From assembly GCF_040436365.1 (NCBI RefSeq), contig NZ_AP026369.1, positions 124,001-188,000 on the forward strand: 64,000 nucleotides of DNA. The letters run 5' to 3'. The notes below the pieces were generated by a model. It did no database searches, was not told the DNA's origin, and saw nothing but the letters and a program-made list of their open reading frames with translations. Each line of letters opens with the position of its first letter. The stretch's first letter is position 1. Positions 38,075-48,299 of the stretch are shown piece after piece. The position numbers and the translations under genes are program-made. Source of the stretch: Hydrogenimonas sp. SS33 (GTDB lineage Bacteria; Campylobacterota; Campylobacteria; Campylobacterales; Hydrogenimonadaceae).

Positions 38075-40267
38075 ATTTTTAAGACCGCGCTTCTTTTAAC
38101 CATCGCCATCTTTTTCATCTACGGCGCCATCGCCACCTTCCTGCCCCAAAGCGGGATGGTAGGGAGCTTCGGGACCTACCTGGGAAGCCACAATGTGGAG
38201 CTTTTCGGCTACCTCGCCTATGCCGATTTTCTTTTTCTGCTCTACCCGCTCTACCGCCTTTACAAAATGCGCAGTCTCCGGGATTTTCATATCGACACCT
38301 TCGCCGCATGGCTGCTCTTTCTCTTCTCCCTGCTCATACTGCAGGCGCTGGTGGTATCGCCTCCGATGCGGGGATGGATCGGGGCGAGCATCGTCGATTT
38401 TCTCCACCCCTACATCGGCAATGCCGGCGTCTGGCTCTTCTGGCTCATGACGCTGACCCTTTCGGGCCTCATTCTGTGGGGGGAGAAGATGCATTGGCAC
38501 TTCTCAACTCTCGGCAGCCGGTTTCCGGCCAAAAAGCGGCATCCCGAGCCCAGGGGGCAGGAGGCTTTCGACAGGGAGGAGGCGTTCGCCGCACCGGTCG
38601 AAACGAAAACGGAGTTCGAAGAGGAGGAGACTCCTCTGGAACCGGAACCGGCGGAGACGGCCGAAACCGAAGCGGAGACCCCGCCTTTCGACATTGAAGA
38701 CCAAGAGGAGAAAGAGCCTCAGATCAAACTTATCAAACGGCCGAAAACTCCTTCGAAAAAAGAGGAAGCCCCCGAACCTGCCCATGCGGAAGTGGAGATC
38801 GTCCACGAGATCGAAGAGAACAAAGCCCTCTTGAAGCAGATCGAACTGGGCGAGCAGGCGAAACCGAAGAACTTTGTCCTCCCCAAACTCGATTTCCTGC
38901 AAAAGCCGCCGAAACGGAGCCGTGAGATTAACGAAGCGGAGATCGACGCGAAGATCAAGGACCTTCTGGATAAACTGGCGAAGTTCAAGATCGAAGGGGA
39001 TGTGGTCCGCACCTACGCCGGGCCCGTCGTCACCACTTTCGAATTCAAACCTGCCGCCCATATCAAAGTCTCCAAAATCCTCAACCTCCAGGACGACCTG
39101 GCCATGGCCCTCAGGGCCCAGACCATCCGCATCCAGGCGCCGGTGCCGGGCAAGGATGTGGTGGGCATCGAAATCCCCAACAAGCAGATCGAAACGATCT
39201 ACCTGCGGGAGATTCTGGAGAACGACATTTTCAAAAAGTCAAAATCACCCCTGACGATCGCACTGGGCAAGGATATCGTCGGCAAACCGTTCGTCACCGA
39301 CCTGGCGAAACTGCCCCACCTGCTCATTGCCGGTACCACGGGCAGCGGCAAGAGCGTGGGTATCAACGCCATGATTTTGAGCCTGCTCTACCGCAACTCC
39401 CCGGACCAGCTCAAGCTGATGATGATCGACCCCAAGATGCTGGAATTTTCCATCTACAACGACATCCCCCATCTTCTCACGCCGGTCATTACCCAGCCCA
39501 AAAAGGCGATCGTGGCGCTGTCGAACATGGTGGGCGAGATGGAGCGGCGCTACCAGCTCATGAGCCAGACCAAAACCAAAAACATCGAAACCTACAATGC
39601 CAAGGCACGGAAGGAGAAGCGGGAGGAGCTGCCCTACATCGTCGTCGTCATCGACGAGCTGGCCGACCTGATGATGACGGGAGGCAAGGATGTGGAATTC
39701 TCCATCGCCCGTCTGGCCCAGATGGCCCGCGCCAGCGGTATCCATCTCATCGTCGCTACCCAACGCCCCAGTGTCGACGTTGTGACGGGGCTCATCAAGG
39801 CCAACCTGCCTTCGCGCATCAGCTACAAAGTGGGGCAGAAGATCGACTCCAAGGTCATTCTCGACGCCCTGGGCGCCGAATCGCTCCTTGGAAGGGGGGA
39901 CATGCTCTTCACGCCTCCGGGCGGCGGCGGTCTCATCCGCCTCCACGCCCCCTGGAGTAGCGAGCAGGAGATCGAGACGATCGTCGAGTTTCTCAAATCC
40001 CAGCGTGAGGCGGAATACGACGAGCATTTCCTGATGGAAGAAGAGGGCGACAGCGCCGCGGGCGGCAGCGGCACCGTCGACGACATCGACCCCCTCTTCG
40101 AAGAGGCGAAGCAGATCGTCCTGAGCGATCGCAAAAGCTCCATCAGCTATATCCAGCGCCGCCTGCAGATCGGCTACAACCGGGCGGCCCGCATCGTCGA
40201 ACAGCTCGAAAAGATGGGCGTCCTCTCCGCTCCCAACGCCAAGGGGAACCGGGAGATTCTTCAGTAG
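38075..40267 (+). CDS. ftsK: DNA translocase FtsK with apparent AUU start codon
   Basis: Septal DNA pump for chromosome segregation. With ATT at 38075 the N-terminus is FKTALLLTIAIFFIYGAIAT, the expected first membrane helix; three more follow up to residue ~135. A Pro/Glu-rich linker (about 140-240) precedes the motor: LLIAGTTGSGKSVGINAMIL is Walker A, IVVVIDELADLMM is Walker B, and the C-terminal gamma winged helix is RKSSISYIQRRLQIGYNRAA. GGAAGGA lies 7 bases before the ATT. The frame has a stop at 38033 and no ATG, GTG or TTG before ATG 38156, which would cut off the first helix. 730 residues. Confidence 0.9.
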   Translation: MFKTALLLTIAIFFIYGAIATFLPQSGMVGSFGTYLGSHNVELFGYLAYADFLFLLYPLYRLYKMRSLRDFHIDTFAAWLLFLFSLLILQALVVSPPMRGWIGASIVDFLHPYIGNAGVWLFWLMTLTLSGLILWGEKMHWHFSTLGSRFPAKKRHPEPRGQEAFDREEAFAAPVETKTEFEEEETPLEPEPAETAETEAETPPFDIEDQEEKEPQIKLIKRPKTPSKKEEAPEPAHAEVEIVHEIEENKALLKQIELGEQAKPKNFVLPKLDFLQKPPKRSREINEAEIDAKIKDLLDKLAKFKIEGDVVRTYAGPVVTTFEFKPAAHIKVSKILNLQDDLAMALRAQTIRIQAPVPGKDVVGIEIPNKQIETIYLREILENDIFKKSKSPLTIALGKDIVGKPFVTDLAKLPHLLIAGTTGSGKSVGINAMILSLLYRNSPDQLKLMMIDPKMLEFSIYNDIPHLLTPVITQPKKAIVALSNMVGEMERRYQLMSQTKTKNIETYNAKARKEKREELPYIVVVIDELADLMMTGGKDVEFSIARLAQMARASGIHLIVATQRPSVDVVTGLIKANLPSRISYKVGQKIDSKVILDALGAESLLGRGDMLFTPPGGGGLIRLHAPWSSEQEIETIVEFLKSQREAEYDEHFLMEEEGDSAAGGSGTVDDIDPLFEEAKQIVLSDRKSSISYIQRRLQIGYNRAARIVEQLEKMGVLSAPNAKGNREILQ

Positions 40268-40376
40268 AAGCGTTCGCTCCTACTCCTTTCCCCGTCATTT
40301 TGTCACCTTTTCACACATCGGGAAAAATTTGTGTTACCCTGCGTTACATTGCCTCTCCATCCGAAAACCATTGAGG

Positions 40377-40382
40377 TAAAAT
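40377..40382 (+). promoter_or_regulatory. -10 element for acnB
   Basis: GAGGTAAAATAG contains TAAAAT; a start near 40389 gives a 25-base leader with AAGGAG before ATG 40414. No clear -35. Confidence 0.45.
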
Positions 40383-40413
40383 AGAGCCGACAAACCAAAC
40401 CTAAGGAGAAAGA

Positions 40414-42987
40414 ATGGGTTTTCTGGCCGATTATGAAAAGCATGTCGAAGAGCGTGCGAAACTGGGAGTTCCTCCGCTGCCGCTGACGGCGGAACAGACC
40501 GCCCAGGTCATCGAACTGCTCAAAGAGATTCCGATCGTCGAGGAGGAGAAACTTCTCGACCTTCTCCAAAACCGCGTCCCCCCGGGTGTTGACGATGCGG
40601 CCTACGTGAAAGCGGCCTTTCTGAACGACATCGTCCAGGGCCATGCCAATACGGCGGCCATCTCCCCGCTTCATGCGGTCAAAATGCTGGGAATGATGCT
40701 GGGCGGCTTCAACGTCAAACCCCTCATCGAAGCCCTCAAGCACGAAGATGAAGAGATCGCCCAGGAGGCGGCCAACCAGCTCAAGCATACGCTGCTGGTC
40801 TACGACAGCTTCAACGATGTGAAGGAACTGGCGGAGCAGGGCAACAAATACGCCAAAGAGGTGATGGAGAGCTGGGCGAACGCCGAGTGGTTCACCAGCC
40901 GCCCCGAACTGCCCGAAGAGATTACCGTCACCGTCTTCAAAGTTCCCGGCGAAACCAACACCGACGACCTCTCCCCCGCCAGCGAAGCCTTCACCCGAAG
41001 CGACATTCCGCTGCACGCCAACAGCATGCTGGCCGCGAAAATGGAAGACCCCATCGGCACCATCAGGAAGCTGAAAGAGAAGGGCCATCCCGTCGCCTAC
41101 GTCGGTGACGTCGTCGGTACCGGCTCTTCTCGGAAATCGGGCATCAACTCTGTCCAGTGGCACCTGGGCGAAGACATTCCGGGCGTTCCCAACAAGCGTA
41201 CGGGCGGCATCATCATCGGCGGCATCATCGCGCCGATCTTCTTCAACACTGCCGAAGACTCCGGCGCCCTTCCCATCGAAGCACCCGTCGACCAGCTGGA
41301 GATGGGCGATGTCATCACCATCAAGCCCTACGAAGGCAAGATCTACAAAGACGGCAAGGTGGTCAGCGAGTTCAAACTCAAGCCCAACACCCTTCCCGAC
41401 GAGTTCCGCGCCGGCGGACGGATTCCGCTCATTATCGGCCGCAACCTGACCCGCAAAGCCCGCGAAGCCCTGGGAATGCCCGAAGAGAAGATCTTCGCCC
41501 GTCCCGAACAGCCCGAAGGCAAAGAGGGTGTCGGCTATACGCTGGCCCAGAAGATGGTGGGCAAAGCCTGCGGCATGGAAGGGGTGCGCCCCGGCATGTA
41601 TGTCGAGCCCGCCACCTCCACCGTCGGCAGCCAGGACACCACCGGCCCCATGACCCGCGACGAGATCAAGGAGCTTGCGGCGCTCAGTTTCGGTGCCGAC
41701 CTGGTGCTCCAGTCCTTCTGCCACACGGCGGCCTATCCGAAACCTTCCGACGTGAAGCTCCAGCACGAGCTGCCTCCCTTCTGGACGAGCCGCGGCGGCG
41801 TCATTCTCCGCCCGGGCGACGGCATCATCCACAGCTGGCTCAACCGTATGGTCCTGCCCGACACCGTCGGTACCGGCGGCGACAGCCATACCCGCTTTCC
41901 CATCGGTATCAGCTTCCCGGCCGGTTCGGGCCTGGTCGCTTTCGCGGCAGTCACCGGTACGATGCCCCTGAACATGCCCGAGTCGGTTCTGGTCCGCTTC
42001 AAAGGGGAGCTGCAGCCGGGTATCACCCTGCGCGACCTGGTCAACGCCATTCCCTACTACGCCATCAAAGAGGGACTGCTGACCGTTGAGAAACAGGGCA
42101 AGAAGAATATCTTCGCCGGACGGATTCTCGAAATCGAAGGGCTCCCCTTCCTCAAGTGCGAGCAGGCCTTCGAACTCTCCGACGCATCCGCGGAGCGGAG
42201 TGCGGCCGCCTGTACCGTCAAACTCGACAAAGAGCCGATCATCGAGTATCTCAACTCCAACATCGCCCTGCTCGAAGGAATGATCGAGCACGGATACGAA
42301 GACAAGCGGACCATCCAGCGCCGCATCGACAAGATGAAAGAATGGCTGGAGAACCCGACCCTCCTCGAGCCCGACGAAAATGCCGAATATGCGGCGGTTA
42401 TTGAGATCGACCTGAACGAGATCACCGAGCCCATCGTCGCCTGCCCCAACGACCCCGACGACGTGGCGACGCTCAGCGAGGTCCTCGCCGACCCAAAACG
42501 CCCCCACAAGATCGACGAAGTCTTCGTCGGAAGCTGTATGACCAACATCGGCGTCTTCCGCGCCCTGGGCGAAGTGCTCAAAGGCAAAGGCCAGGTGCCC
42601 ACCCGCCTCTGGATCGCCCCGCCGACGAAAATGGACGAGAAGGAGCTGATCGAAGAGGGCTATTTCGCCATCTACGGCCAGGCCGGCGCACGGACCGAGA
42701 TTCCGGGATGTTCGCTCTGCATGGGTAACCAGGCCCGCGTACGCGACAACTCCACCGTCTTCTCCACATCGACGCGGAACTTCGACAACCGTCTCGGAAA
42801 AGGGGCGCAGGTCTACCTCGGTTCCGCCGAACTGGCGGCGGTTTGCGCCATTCTGGGACGGATCCCCACGAAAGAGGAGTACCTGGAGATCGTGCCCCAG
42901 GCCATCGCCGGCAAAGAGGAGGATGTCTACAAATATCTCAACTTCGACAAGGTTGAAAAAGAGATGCTCGACGAGATGCTGGAGTAG
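40414..42987 (+). CDS. acnB: Aconitate hydratase B
   Basis: Interconverts citrate and isocitrate in the (oxidative or reductive) TCA cycle with a [4Fe-4S] cluster. 857 residues with AcnB domain order: N-terminal HEAT-like helical domain (1-160), swivel domain with [20 protein letters not shown], then the catalytic core. Cluster cysteines are in [11 protein letters not shown] and [24 protein letters not shown] and [12 protein letters not shown] are further signatures. It is one of three cycle enzymes here, with icd and mdh at 60.7-64 kb. Confidence 0.97.
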   Translation: MGFLADYEKHVEERAKLGVPPLPLTAEQTAQVIELLKEIPIVEEEKLLDLLQNRVPPGVDDAAYVKAAFLNDIVQGHANTAAISPLHAVKMLGMMLGGFNVKPLIEALKHEDEEIAQEAANQLKHTLLVYDSFNDVKELAEQGNKYAKEVMESWANAEWFTSRPELPEEITVTVFKVPGETNTDDLSPASEAFTRSDIPLHANSMLAAKMEDPIGTIRKLKEKGHPVAYVGDVVGTGSSRKSGINSVQWHLGEDIPGVPNKRTGGIIIGGIIAPIFFNTAEDSGALPIEAPVDQLEMGDVITIKPYEGKIYKDGKVVSEFKLKPNTLPDEFRAGGRIPLIIGRNLTRKAREALGMPEEKIFARPEQPEGKEGVGYTLAQKMVGKACGMEGVRPGMYVEPATSTVGSQDTTGPMTRDEIKELAALSFGADLVLQSFCHTAAYPKPSDVKLQHELPPFWTSRGGVILRPGDGIIHSWLNRMVLPDTVGTGGDSHTRFPIGISFPAGSGLVAFAAVTGTMPLNMPESVLVRFKGELQPGITLRDLVNAIPYYAIKEGLLTVEKQGKKNIFAGRILEIEGLPFLKCEQAFELSDASAERSAAACTVKLDKEPIIEYLNSNIALLEGMIEHGYEDKRTIQRRIDKMKEWLENPTLLEPDENAEYAAVIEIDLNEITEPIVACPNDPDDVATLSEVLADPKRPHKIDEVFVGSCMTNIGVFRALGEVLKGKGQVPTRLWIAPPTKMDEKELIEEGYFAIYGQAGARTEIPGCSLCMGNQARVRDNSTVFSTSTRNFDNRLGKGAQVYLGSAELAAVCAILGRIPTKEEYLEIVPQAIAGKEEDVYKYLNFDKVEKEMLDEMLE

Positions 42988-43014
42988 TCCGGCATCGTCA
43001 CTTCACCCCTCTCG

Positions 43015-43048
43015 AAGGCTCCGGGGGTTCTTCTCCCGGAGCCTTTCT
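43015..43048 (+). terminator. Intrinsic terminator after acnB
   Basis: 11-bp perfect GC-rich stem AAGGCTCCGGG / CCCGGAGCCTT with a 9-base loop, ending in TTTCT. The best intrinsic terminator in the window. Confidence 0.8.
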
Positions 43049-43050
43049 GC

Positions 43051-43062
43051 TACAATCTTCCT
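43051..43062 (+). promoter_or_regulatory. -10 element six bases before an ATG (possible leaderless gene)
   Basis: CTGCTACAAT gives TACAAT at 43051-43056, preceded by TGC (extended -10), immediately after the acnB terminator. Only CTTCCT separates it from ATG 43063, so the transcript would start at or next to the start codon. No Shine-Dalgarno is present. Confidence 0.45.
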
Positions 43063-43440
43063 ATGAAAAAAATCGTATTGCTACTTCTTTCGACCCTTCT
43101 GCTGAGTGCGGGAGAGCTCGATTTCAACAATATCGAAACCACGGTGCTCATGAAAAAGGAGCAGGAGCCGGTCAATGTCGCACTCTCACTGGTTCTGCAG
43201 GGGCGGGATGTCTCCGACGCTACGCGCTTCAAACTGATGGATGTGGTGCAGACCGCCCTGGGGAGCCTATGGGCGGAGACCCTGGTGACGGCCCAGGGGA
43301 AAACACAGCTGAAGAAGATGATCATCAAGCTGGCGGACAGCCAGTACGGCATCGAGGTCGATTTTGTCTATATCCTCGATGTGCGGCTACAGATCGATAC
43401 GCTGAAAAAGTGCCTGGAGCTGATCAAAGAGGCGCGCTAA
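43063..43440 (+). CDS. Exported protein with FliL-like C-terminal domain
   Basis: 125 residues. A Sec signal peptide (KKIVLLLLSTLLLSAG) replaces the membrane anchor of classical FliL. The rest follows the FliL C-terminal pattern: a central strand (NVALSLVLQG), a helix (RFKLMDVVQTALGSLWAETL), V-T-A-Q-G-K-x-x-L-K-K and a final strand (VDFVYILDVRLQID). FliL helps stators at the flagellar motor; a secreted, anchor-less version would act in the periplasm. The assignment is from pattern only. Its end overlaps the end of lolA on the other strand by 4 bases. Confidence 0.7.
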   Translation: MKKIVLLLLSTLLLSAGELDFNNIETTVLMKKEQEPVNVALSLVLQGRDVSDATRFKLMDVVQTALGSLWAETLVTAQGKTQLKKMIIKLADSQYGIEVDFVYILDVRLQIDTLKKCLELIKEAR

Positions 43441-43991
43441 AGCCGCCCGTCGATGATGTCGAAACCGTCGGGGATGTCGCATTTGAGCAGGGCAGGATCG
43501 AAGGGTGCTGTGTTCAGGTTGGAAAAACGCATCAGGACCCGGTTGCCCAGTTCGTCCCGGTAGGAGAGGGTGAGAGGGCGCCCCTTGTCATCCACGGTGA
43601 TGTCGTAGTCGACCCCCTCGTACTTCGCTTCGTAGCGGCCGGGGGCTATCCGTTTCGCCTTTTTCAAAATGGCTACCAGGGGGATCGCCCTGTTGAGGCG
43701 GTAGAGGGTCGCCTGCTCCAGTTCGGGTTCGATGACCCACGCCCGGTCGTTGTCGAGGCAGATCGTCTTGGAGAGGGGACGGGTATAGACCCATTTGGCC
43801 ATGCCCGGAACCTTCAGGGCGAAGTGGCCTTCGTACCGGATGGTCTCGTTGTTCTCTTTGTTGATGATGCTCTGGTTGAAGTCGGCCTGCATCTGGGCGG
43901 GTACGGGAAGGCCCGCCCACACGCTTGTCATCAAAACCATGAGTAAAAGAGCCGTTGCGCTTTTTGCGGTATTTTGTCGTTTTTCAGTCAT
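43437..43991 (-). CDS. lolA: Outer-membrane lipoprotein carrier protein LolA
   Basis: Periplasmic shuttle that carries lipoproteins from the Lol ABC transporter to the outer membrane. 184 residues from MTEKRQNTAKSATALLLMVL, with a signal peptide cut near VWA-GLP. The LolA fold pattern of strands is clear: ADFNQSIINKENNETIRYEG, FALKVPGMAKWVYTRPLSKT, AWVIEPELEQATLYRL and the C-terminal AILKKAKRIAPGRYEAKYEG. The start could also be the ATG nine bases upstream (MPD). A TATAAAAT lies immediately upstream, so the mRNA may have almost no leader. Divergent from secA; a LolC/E-like permease gene lies beyond secA. Confidence 0.85.
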   Translation of the reverse strand: MTEKRQNTAKSATALLLMVLMTSVWAGLPVPAQMQADFNQSIINKENNETIRYEGHFALKVPGMAKWVYTRPLSKTICLDNDRAWVIEPELEQATLYRLNRAIPLVAILKKAKRIAPGRYEAKYEGVDYDITVDDKGRPLTLSYRDELGNRVLMRFSNLNTAPFDPALLKCDIPDGFDIIDGRL

Positions 43992-44102
43992 GTCGGGCAT
44001 TTTATAGAAGCCTATGTAAAGATGTGATAAAATCCCCACCTTAGTATTCTATGTGGTCGATTTCCGCATTCTTCAGATCCTTCATGCAAAGGTATTTTTA
44101 TC

Positions 44103-46685
44103 ATGATCAAAACCGCTTTTCGCGCCCTCGTCGGTACGGCCAACGACCGGGAACTCAAAAAATACGCGAAAAAAGTCAAAAAAATCAACGCCCTGGAGCC
44201 CAAATACGAAAAGATGGGCGACGACGAGCTCAAAGCCGCCTTCAACGCCCTCAAAGAGGAGGTGCTGAGCGGCCAGAAGAGCCTCGACGACGTCCTCTTC
44301 GACTCCTTCGCCATCACCCGCGAGGCGGCCAAGCGCACCCTGGGCATGCGCCACTTCGACGTGCAGCTCATCGGCGGCATGGTCCTGCACGACAACAAGA
44401 TCGCCGAAATGAAGACGGGGGAGGGTAAAACTCTCGTCGCCACCCTGCCGGTGGTGCTCAACGCCATGCTGGGCCGCGGGGTCCACGTCGTCACGGTCAA
44501 CGACTACCTGGCCCACCGCGACGCCTCCGAGATGGGGAAGATCTACGAGTTTCTCGGTTACAGCGTCGGCGTCATCACCGCGGACATCCAGGACGACGCT
44601 TCGAGAAAAGCCCAGTACGACGCCGACATCACCTACGGAACCAACAACGAATTCGGCTTCGACTACCTGCGGGACAATATGAAGTACTCCCTCGAAGAGA
44701 TGGTCCAGCGAGACCACTACTACGCCATCGTCGACGAAGTGGACTCCATCCTCATCGACGAGGCACGTACGCCGCTCATCATTTCCGGCCCCACCAAGAG
44801 CAAACTGGAGAATTACGAGCGGGCCGACAAGGTGGCGCGCCAGATGATCCGCGACGAAGATTTCACCGTCGATGAAAAGAACCGGGTCATCCTGGTGACG
44901 GAGAAGGGGATCGAAAAGGCAGAGAAGCTCTTCGGCGTCGATAACCTCTACGCCATGGAGAACGCCATTTTGGCCCACCACCTGGACCAGGCCCTCAAAG
45001 CCCACAACCTTTTCGAAAGGGATGTCGATTACGTCGTCAAGGATGGCGAGATCGTCATCGTCGACGAATTCACGGGGCGCCTCAGCGAGGGGCGCCGCTT
45101 CAGCGAGGGGCTCCACCAGGCCCTGGAGGCCAAAGAGGGGGTGGAGATCAAGGAGGAGTCCCAGACCCTGGCGGACATCACCTTCCAGAACTATTTCCGC
45201 ATGTACGAGAAGCTGGCGGGCATGACCGGTACCGCCCAGACCGAAGCGACCGAATTTTCCGAAATCTACGGGCTTGATGTCATCTCCATCCCAACCAACG
45301 TCCCCGTCATCCGCAAGGATATGCCGGACCTCATCTACAAAACCGAACGGGAGAAGTTCGACGCCGTCATCAAGGATATCAAGGAGCGGCACAAAAAGGG
45401 GCAGCCGGTGCTGGTGGGGACCGCCTCCATCGAAAAGTCCGAGGCGCTGCATGAACTGCTGAAGAAAGAGAAGATTCCCCACAACGTCCTCAACGCCAAG
45501 AATCACGCCCACGAAGCGGAGATCATCAAGGATGCGGGGCGCAAGGGGGCCGTCACCATCGCCACCAATATGGCGGGACGGGGAGTCGACATCAAGATCG
45601 ACGACGAAGTGCGCGCGCTGGGCGGCCTCTACATCATCGGGACCGAGCGGCACGAAAGCCGCCGCATCGACAACCAGCTGCGGGGACGCTCCGGACGCCA
45701 GGGCGACCCGGGCGAAAGCCGCTTCTACCTGAGTCTCGAAGACCATCTGCTTCGCATTTTCGGCAGCGACAAGATCAAGAGCATCATGGACCGCATGGGG
45801 GTCGAAGAGGGCGAATATATCGAGTCCAAAATGGTCACCCGAGCCGTCGAAAAGGCCCAGAAGAAGGTGGAGAACCTCCACTTCGAGTCGCGGAAGCACC
45901 TGCTGGAGTACGACGATGTTGCCAACGAGCAGCGGAAACTGGTCTACCGGTTCCGCCACGAGCTGCTCAACCCCGAATTCAACATCGGCGAAAAGATCGA
46001 CGCGATCCGGGAGGAGTACCTCGACCACCTGCTGACGGAGTGCGGCATCTTCGAAGGGGCGCCGACGGAAGATTACGACCTGGAGAAACTGCGGCTCAAA
46101 CTCCTCGAAGAGCTGGGCGAAGCTTTCGAGCCTTCCGAACTGGAAAGGAAGGAGTACACCGAACTGAAAGCCTACCTGCTGGATGCCCTCAAAGCGCGGT
46201 ACGAAGCCAAAATGGGGGCGATCGACCCGCAGCAGCGCAACGAGATCGAGCGGATCATCTACCTCCAGGTACTTGACAACGCCTGGCGCGACCATCTCTA
46301 CCAGATGGACATTCTCAAAACCGGCATCGGCCTGCGGGGCTACAACCAGAAAGACCCGCTGGTCGAGTACAAAAAAGAGAGTTACAACCTCTTCACCGAA
46401 CTGGTGGAGTCCATCAAGTTCGAAGCGCTCAAGACCCTCTATCTCATCCGTTTCAAGAGCGAAGAGGAGCTGGCCGAAGAGCAGGCGGCCATCGAACGGA
46501 TGCGCCAGCAGATGGAAGCGGAGATGCAGAATTTCTCCACCAACAAGGAGGAGGAGCTTGCCCCCCTCACCACCGGCAAGAAACCCGCACGCAACGAACC
46601 CTGCCCCTGCGGAAGCGGCAAGAAGTACAAGCACTGCTGCGGCAGAAGCGGCCCGAAAAAAGGGGCGCTGGCAGGGAACGGGTAA
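44103..46685 (+). CDS. secA: Protein translocase ATPase SecA
   Basis: Motor of the Sec pathway, driving export through SecYEG. 860 residues. Walker A is [18 protein letters not shown]-type motif [13 protein letters not shown], helicase motifs [20 protein letters not shown]-like and [15 protein letters not shown]. The C-terminus carries the zinc-binding tail [17 protein letters not shown] that contacts SecB and lipids. The last three bases of the gene (TAA) begin a heptanucleotide array. lolA and a lolC-like gene flank it, as in Campylobacter. Confidence 0.97.
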   Translation: MIKTAFRALVGTANDRELKKYAKKVKKINALEPKYEKMGDDELKAAFNALKEEVLSGQKSLDDVLFDSFAITREAAKRTLGMRHFDVQLIGGMVLHDNKIAEMKTGEGKTLVATLPVVLNAMLGRGVHVVTVNDYLAHRDASEMGKIYEFLGYSVGVITADIQDDASRKAQYDADITYGTNNEFGFDYLRDNMKYSLEEMVQRDHYYAIVDEVDSILIDEARTPLIISGPTKSKLENYERADKVARQMIRDEDFTVDEKNRVILVTEKGIEKAEKLFGVDNLYAMENAILAHHLDQALKAHNLFERDVDYVVKDGEIVIVDEFTGRLSEGRRFSEGLHQALEAKEGVEIKEESQTLADITFQNYFRMYEKLAGMTGTAQTEATEFSEIYGLDVISIPTNVPVIRKDMPDLIYKTEREKFDAVIKDIKERHKKGQPVLVGTASIEKSEALHELLKKEKIPHNVLNAKNHAHEAEIIKDAGRKGAVTIATNMAGRGVDIKIDDEVRALGGLYIIGTERHESRRIDNQLRGRSGRQGDPGESRFYLSLEDHLLRIFGSDKIKSIMDRMGVEEGEYIESKMVTRAVEKAQKKVENLHFESRKHLLEYDDVANEQRKLVYRFRHELLNPEFNIGEKIDAIREEYLDHLLTECGIFEGAPTEDYDLEKLRLKLLEELGEAFEPSELERKEYTELKAYLLDALKARYEAKMGAIDPQQRNEIERIIYLQVLDNAWRDHLYQMDILKTGIGLRGYNQKDPLVEYKKESYNLFTELVESIKFEALKTLYLIRFKSEEELAEEQAAIERMRQQMEAEMQNFSTNKEEELAPLTTGKKPARNEPCPCGSGKKYKHCCGRSGPKKGALAGNG

Positions 46686-46716
46686 ACGGTGAACAGGAAA
46701 CGGTGAACGGATGAGA
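46682..46716 (+). repeat. Heptanucleotide array at the secA stop codon
   Basis: Five 7-base units: GTAAACG, GTGAACA, GGAAACG, GTGAACG, GATGAGA. The first unit holds the secA stop codon TAA. Confidence 0.75.
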
Positions 46717-46726
46717 GACTCCCCCA

Positions 46727-46796
46727 TTCACACTCCACAGTGCACAATTCACTGTTCACTGTTTACCGTTCACTGTTTACCGTTCACCATTCACTC
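46727..46796 (-). repeat. Heptanucleotide array, inverted relative to the one at secA
   Basis: Ten consecutive units on the plus strand: TTCACAC, TCCACAG, TGCACAA, TTCACTG, TTCACTG, TTTACCG, TTCACTG, TTTACCG, TTCACCA, TTCACTC. These are the reverse complements of the GTGAACG/GTAAACG type, so the two arrays can pair. It ends 18 bases before the start of the lolC-like gene. Confidence 0.8.
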
Positions 46797-46814
46797 AAAC
46801 CGAAAGGTTTGTCA

Positions 46815-48014
46815 TTGAATAGACGCTTCGTCAACACGATGGTGCGGCGCTACCTGCGCTTCGACAGGGAGCACCCCTTCATCTTCCTCTCCGCCATTCT
46901 CGCTTTTCTGGGTATCGCGGTAGGGGTGACGGTGCTCATCATCGCTATGGCCATCATGAACGGAATGGAGAAGGAGTTCGAGAAGCGGCTTTTCGTGATG
47001 AACTATCCCCTCACCATCTACCCCAAAGTACGCCATGCCATCCGCGACTCCCTGGTGGAGGAGCTGGAAGACAAATTCCCCGACCTCAAATTCAGCCCCT
47101 ACATGCAGACCCAGGTGTTGGTGCGCCAAAACGGCAAGCTCAGGGGCGGCATGATGTTCGGCATCGATCCCGAGCGGGAGAAACGGGTCAACGAAGTCTT
47201 TGCCAAAGCCTATGTCAAACCCTTCGGCAGGTACGGAGTCATCATCGGCAGACCGCTGGCGGAGAGCCTGAACATCGGCATCGGTGACAAGGTGATGTTC
47301 ATCTTTTCCAAGCTGCAGCCCGCCGGCCTTTCGCTGATCCCCCTCTCCAAACGCTTCACCGTCGACGGTCTTTTCCGCTCTGGCCTCAACGCCTACGACG
47401 AAAGCTACTACTACACCTCCTTCCATACGTTCGAAAAGATCCTCAAACGCCGGCCCGGCCGGTACGACGGCATCCATGTCGATTCGAAGCACCCGATGCG
47501 CGACATCGAGGCCCTGCGCAGGGAACTGCCGGACAATGTGGGGATCATCGGCTGGTGGCAGCAAAACGGCAACTTCTTCGCCGCCATGCAGATGGAGAAG
47601 CACGCCCTCTTCATCGTTTTGATGCTCATCATCCTCATCGCATCCCTCAATATCGTCAGTTCGCTGCTGATGACAGTGATGAACCGCCGCAGCGAAGTGG
47701 CGCTGCTCCTTTCGCTGGGCGCTTCGCGAAAGGAGATCCGGCAGATATTCTTCCGCCTGGGGCTCGTCATCGGCATCGGCGGCGTCCTGGTGGGCGCTTT
47801 TCTGGGTCTCGGCGGTATGGAGCTTCTGAAACACTTCGACATCGTCACCCTGCCCGAAGATGTCTACGGCACCAGCCGCCTCCCCGTCAACCTCGCCCCT
47901 ACCGATTTCGTTAGCATCATTATCGGCGCCCTGGTCATCACGCTTCTTTCCTCCGCCTACCCCGCCAAAAAAGCCTCCCAGATCGACCCGCTCAAAGTGT
48001 TGAGGAATGAATAG
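46815..48014 (+). CDS. LolC/LolE-family lipoprotein-releasing permease (FtsX/MacB fold)
   Basis: 399 residues with four membrane helices: one at about 22-47 (FLSAILAFLGIAVGVTVLII), then a large periplasmic region (50-265), and three more (about 270-295, 320-345, 365-390). The GMEKEFEKRLF and SLGASRKEIRQIFFRLGLVI segments are typical of this ABC permease family. With LolD it would release lipoproteins for LolA, which is encoded 3 kb away. I chose the TTG at 46815 (MNRRFVNTMVRRYLRFD), which follows AAAGG by 7 bases; ATG 46839 is possible. The longer frame reads through the heptad array and is rejected. Confidence 0.85.
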   Translation: MNRRFVNTMVRRYLRFDREHPFIFLSAILAFLGIAVGVTVLIIAMAIMNGMEKEFEKRLFVMNYPLTIYPKVRHAIRDSLVEELEDKFPDLKFSPYMQTQVLVRQNGKLRGGMMFGIDPEREKRVNEVFAKAYVKPFGRYGVIIGRPLAESLNIGIGDKVMFIFSKLQPAGLSLIPLSKRFTVDGLFRSGLNAYDESYYYTSFHTFEKILKRRPGRYDGIHVDSKHPMRDIEALRRELPDNVGIIGWWQQNGNFFAAMQMEKHALFIVLMLIILIASLNIVSSLLMTVMNRRSEVALLLSLGASRKEIRQIFFRLGLVIGIGGVLVGAFLGLGGMELLKHFDIVTLPEDVYGTSRLPVNLAPTDFVSIIIGALVITLLSSAYPAKKASQIDPLKVLRNE

Positions 48015-48132
48015 TTTGAGAATGTAGTGGGTAGAAAATTTTCCCTGTTGGTTGGTGAGTTTGACTTTGACGACGTTTGTCGTTAGTCGTTAGTCGTTGG
48101 AACGGGGCTTCGCCCCTCTTTGATTTCTGTTT

Positions 48133-48216
48133 TTGGGCATTGGGCATTGGGCATTGGGCATTGGGCATTGGGCATTGGGCATTGGGCATTGGGCATTGGG
48201 CATTGGGCATTGGGGC
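48133..48216. repeat. Perfect TTGGGCA heptanucleotide array
   Basis: Eleven identical copies of TTGGGCA (48133-48209) plus a partial TTGGGGC. The surrounding 48,015-48,300 holds no gene; it contains short hairpins (GGGGCttcGCCCC near 48105, GAATGATTC near 48225) and a GTCGTTA direct repeat near 48083. Confidence 0.95.
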
Positions 48217-48299
48217 GCGTTGAGAATGATTCTCGGTTTAAAATTTCGTCAAGTTGACGACAACCCTTGACAACCCATTCAAAATCAGCTCCGCTGATA

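Noticed and set aside
38156-40267. ftsK starting at ATG 38156
   Set aside because: It would remove the first membrane helix, lacks a Shine-Dalgarno, and sits well inside the homologous N-terminal region.
40303-42507. 734-codon open frame on the minus strand opposite acnB
   Set aside because: Low-complexity antisense shadow of acnB; no start context or recognisable motif. The same applies to the long antisense frames opposite secA, speA, icd and ilvB.
44082-46727. 881-codon open frame on the minus strand opposite secA
   Set aside because: Antisense shadow with skewed composition; secA is unambiguous on the other strand.
46740-46814. N-terminal extension of the lolC-like permease
   Set aside because: The extra residues are encoded by the heptanucleotide array; the TTG at 46815 has a proper Shine-Dalgarno and gives a family-like N-terminus.
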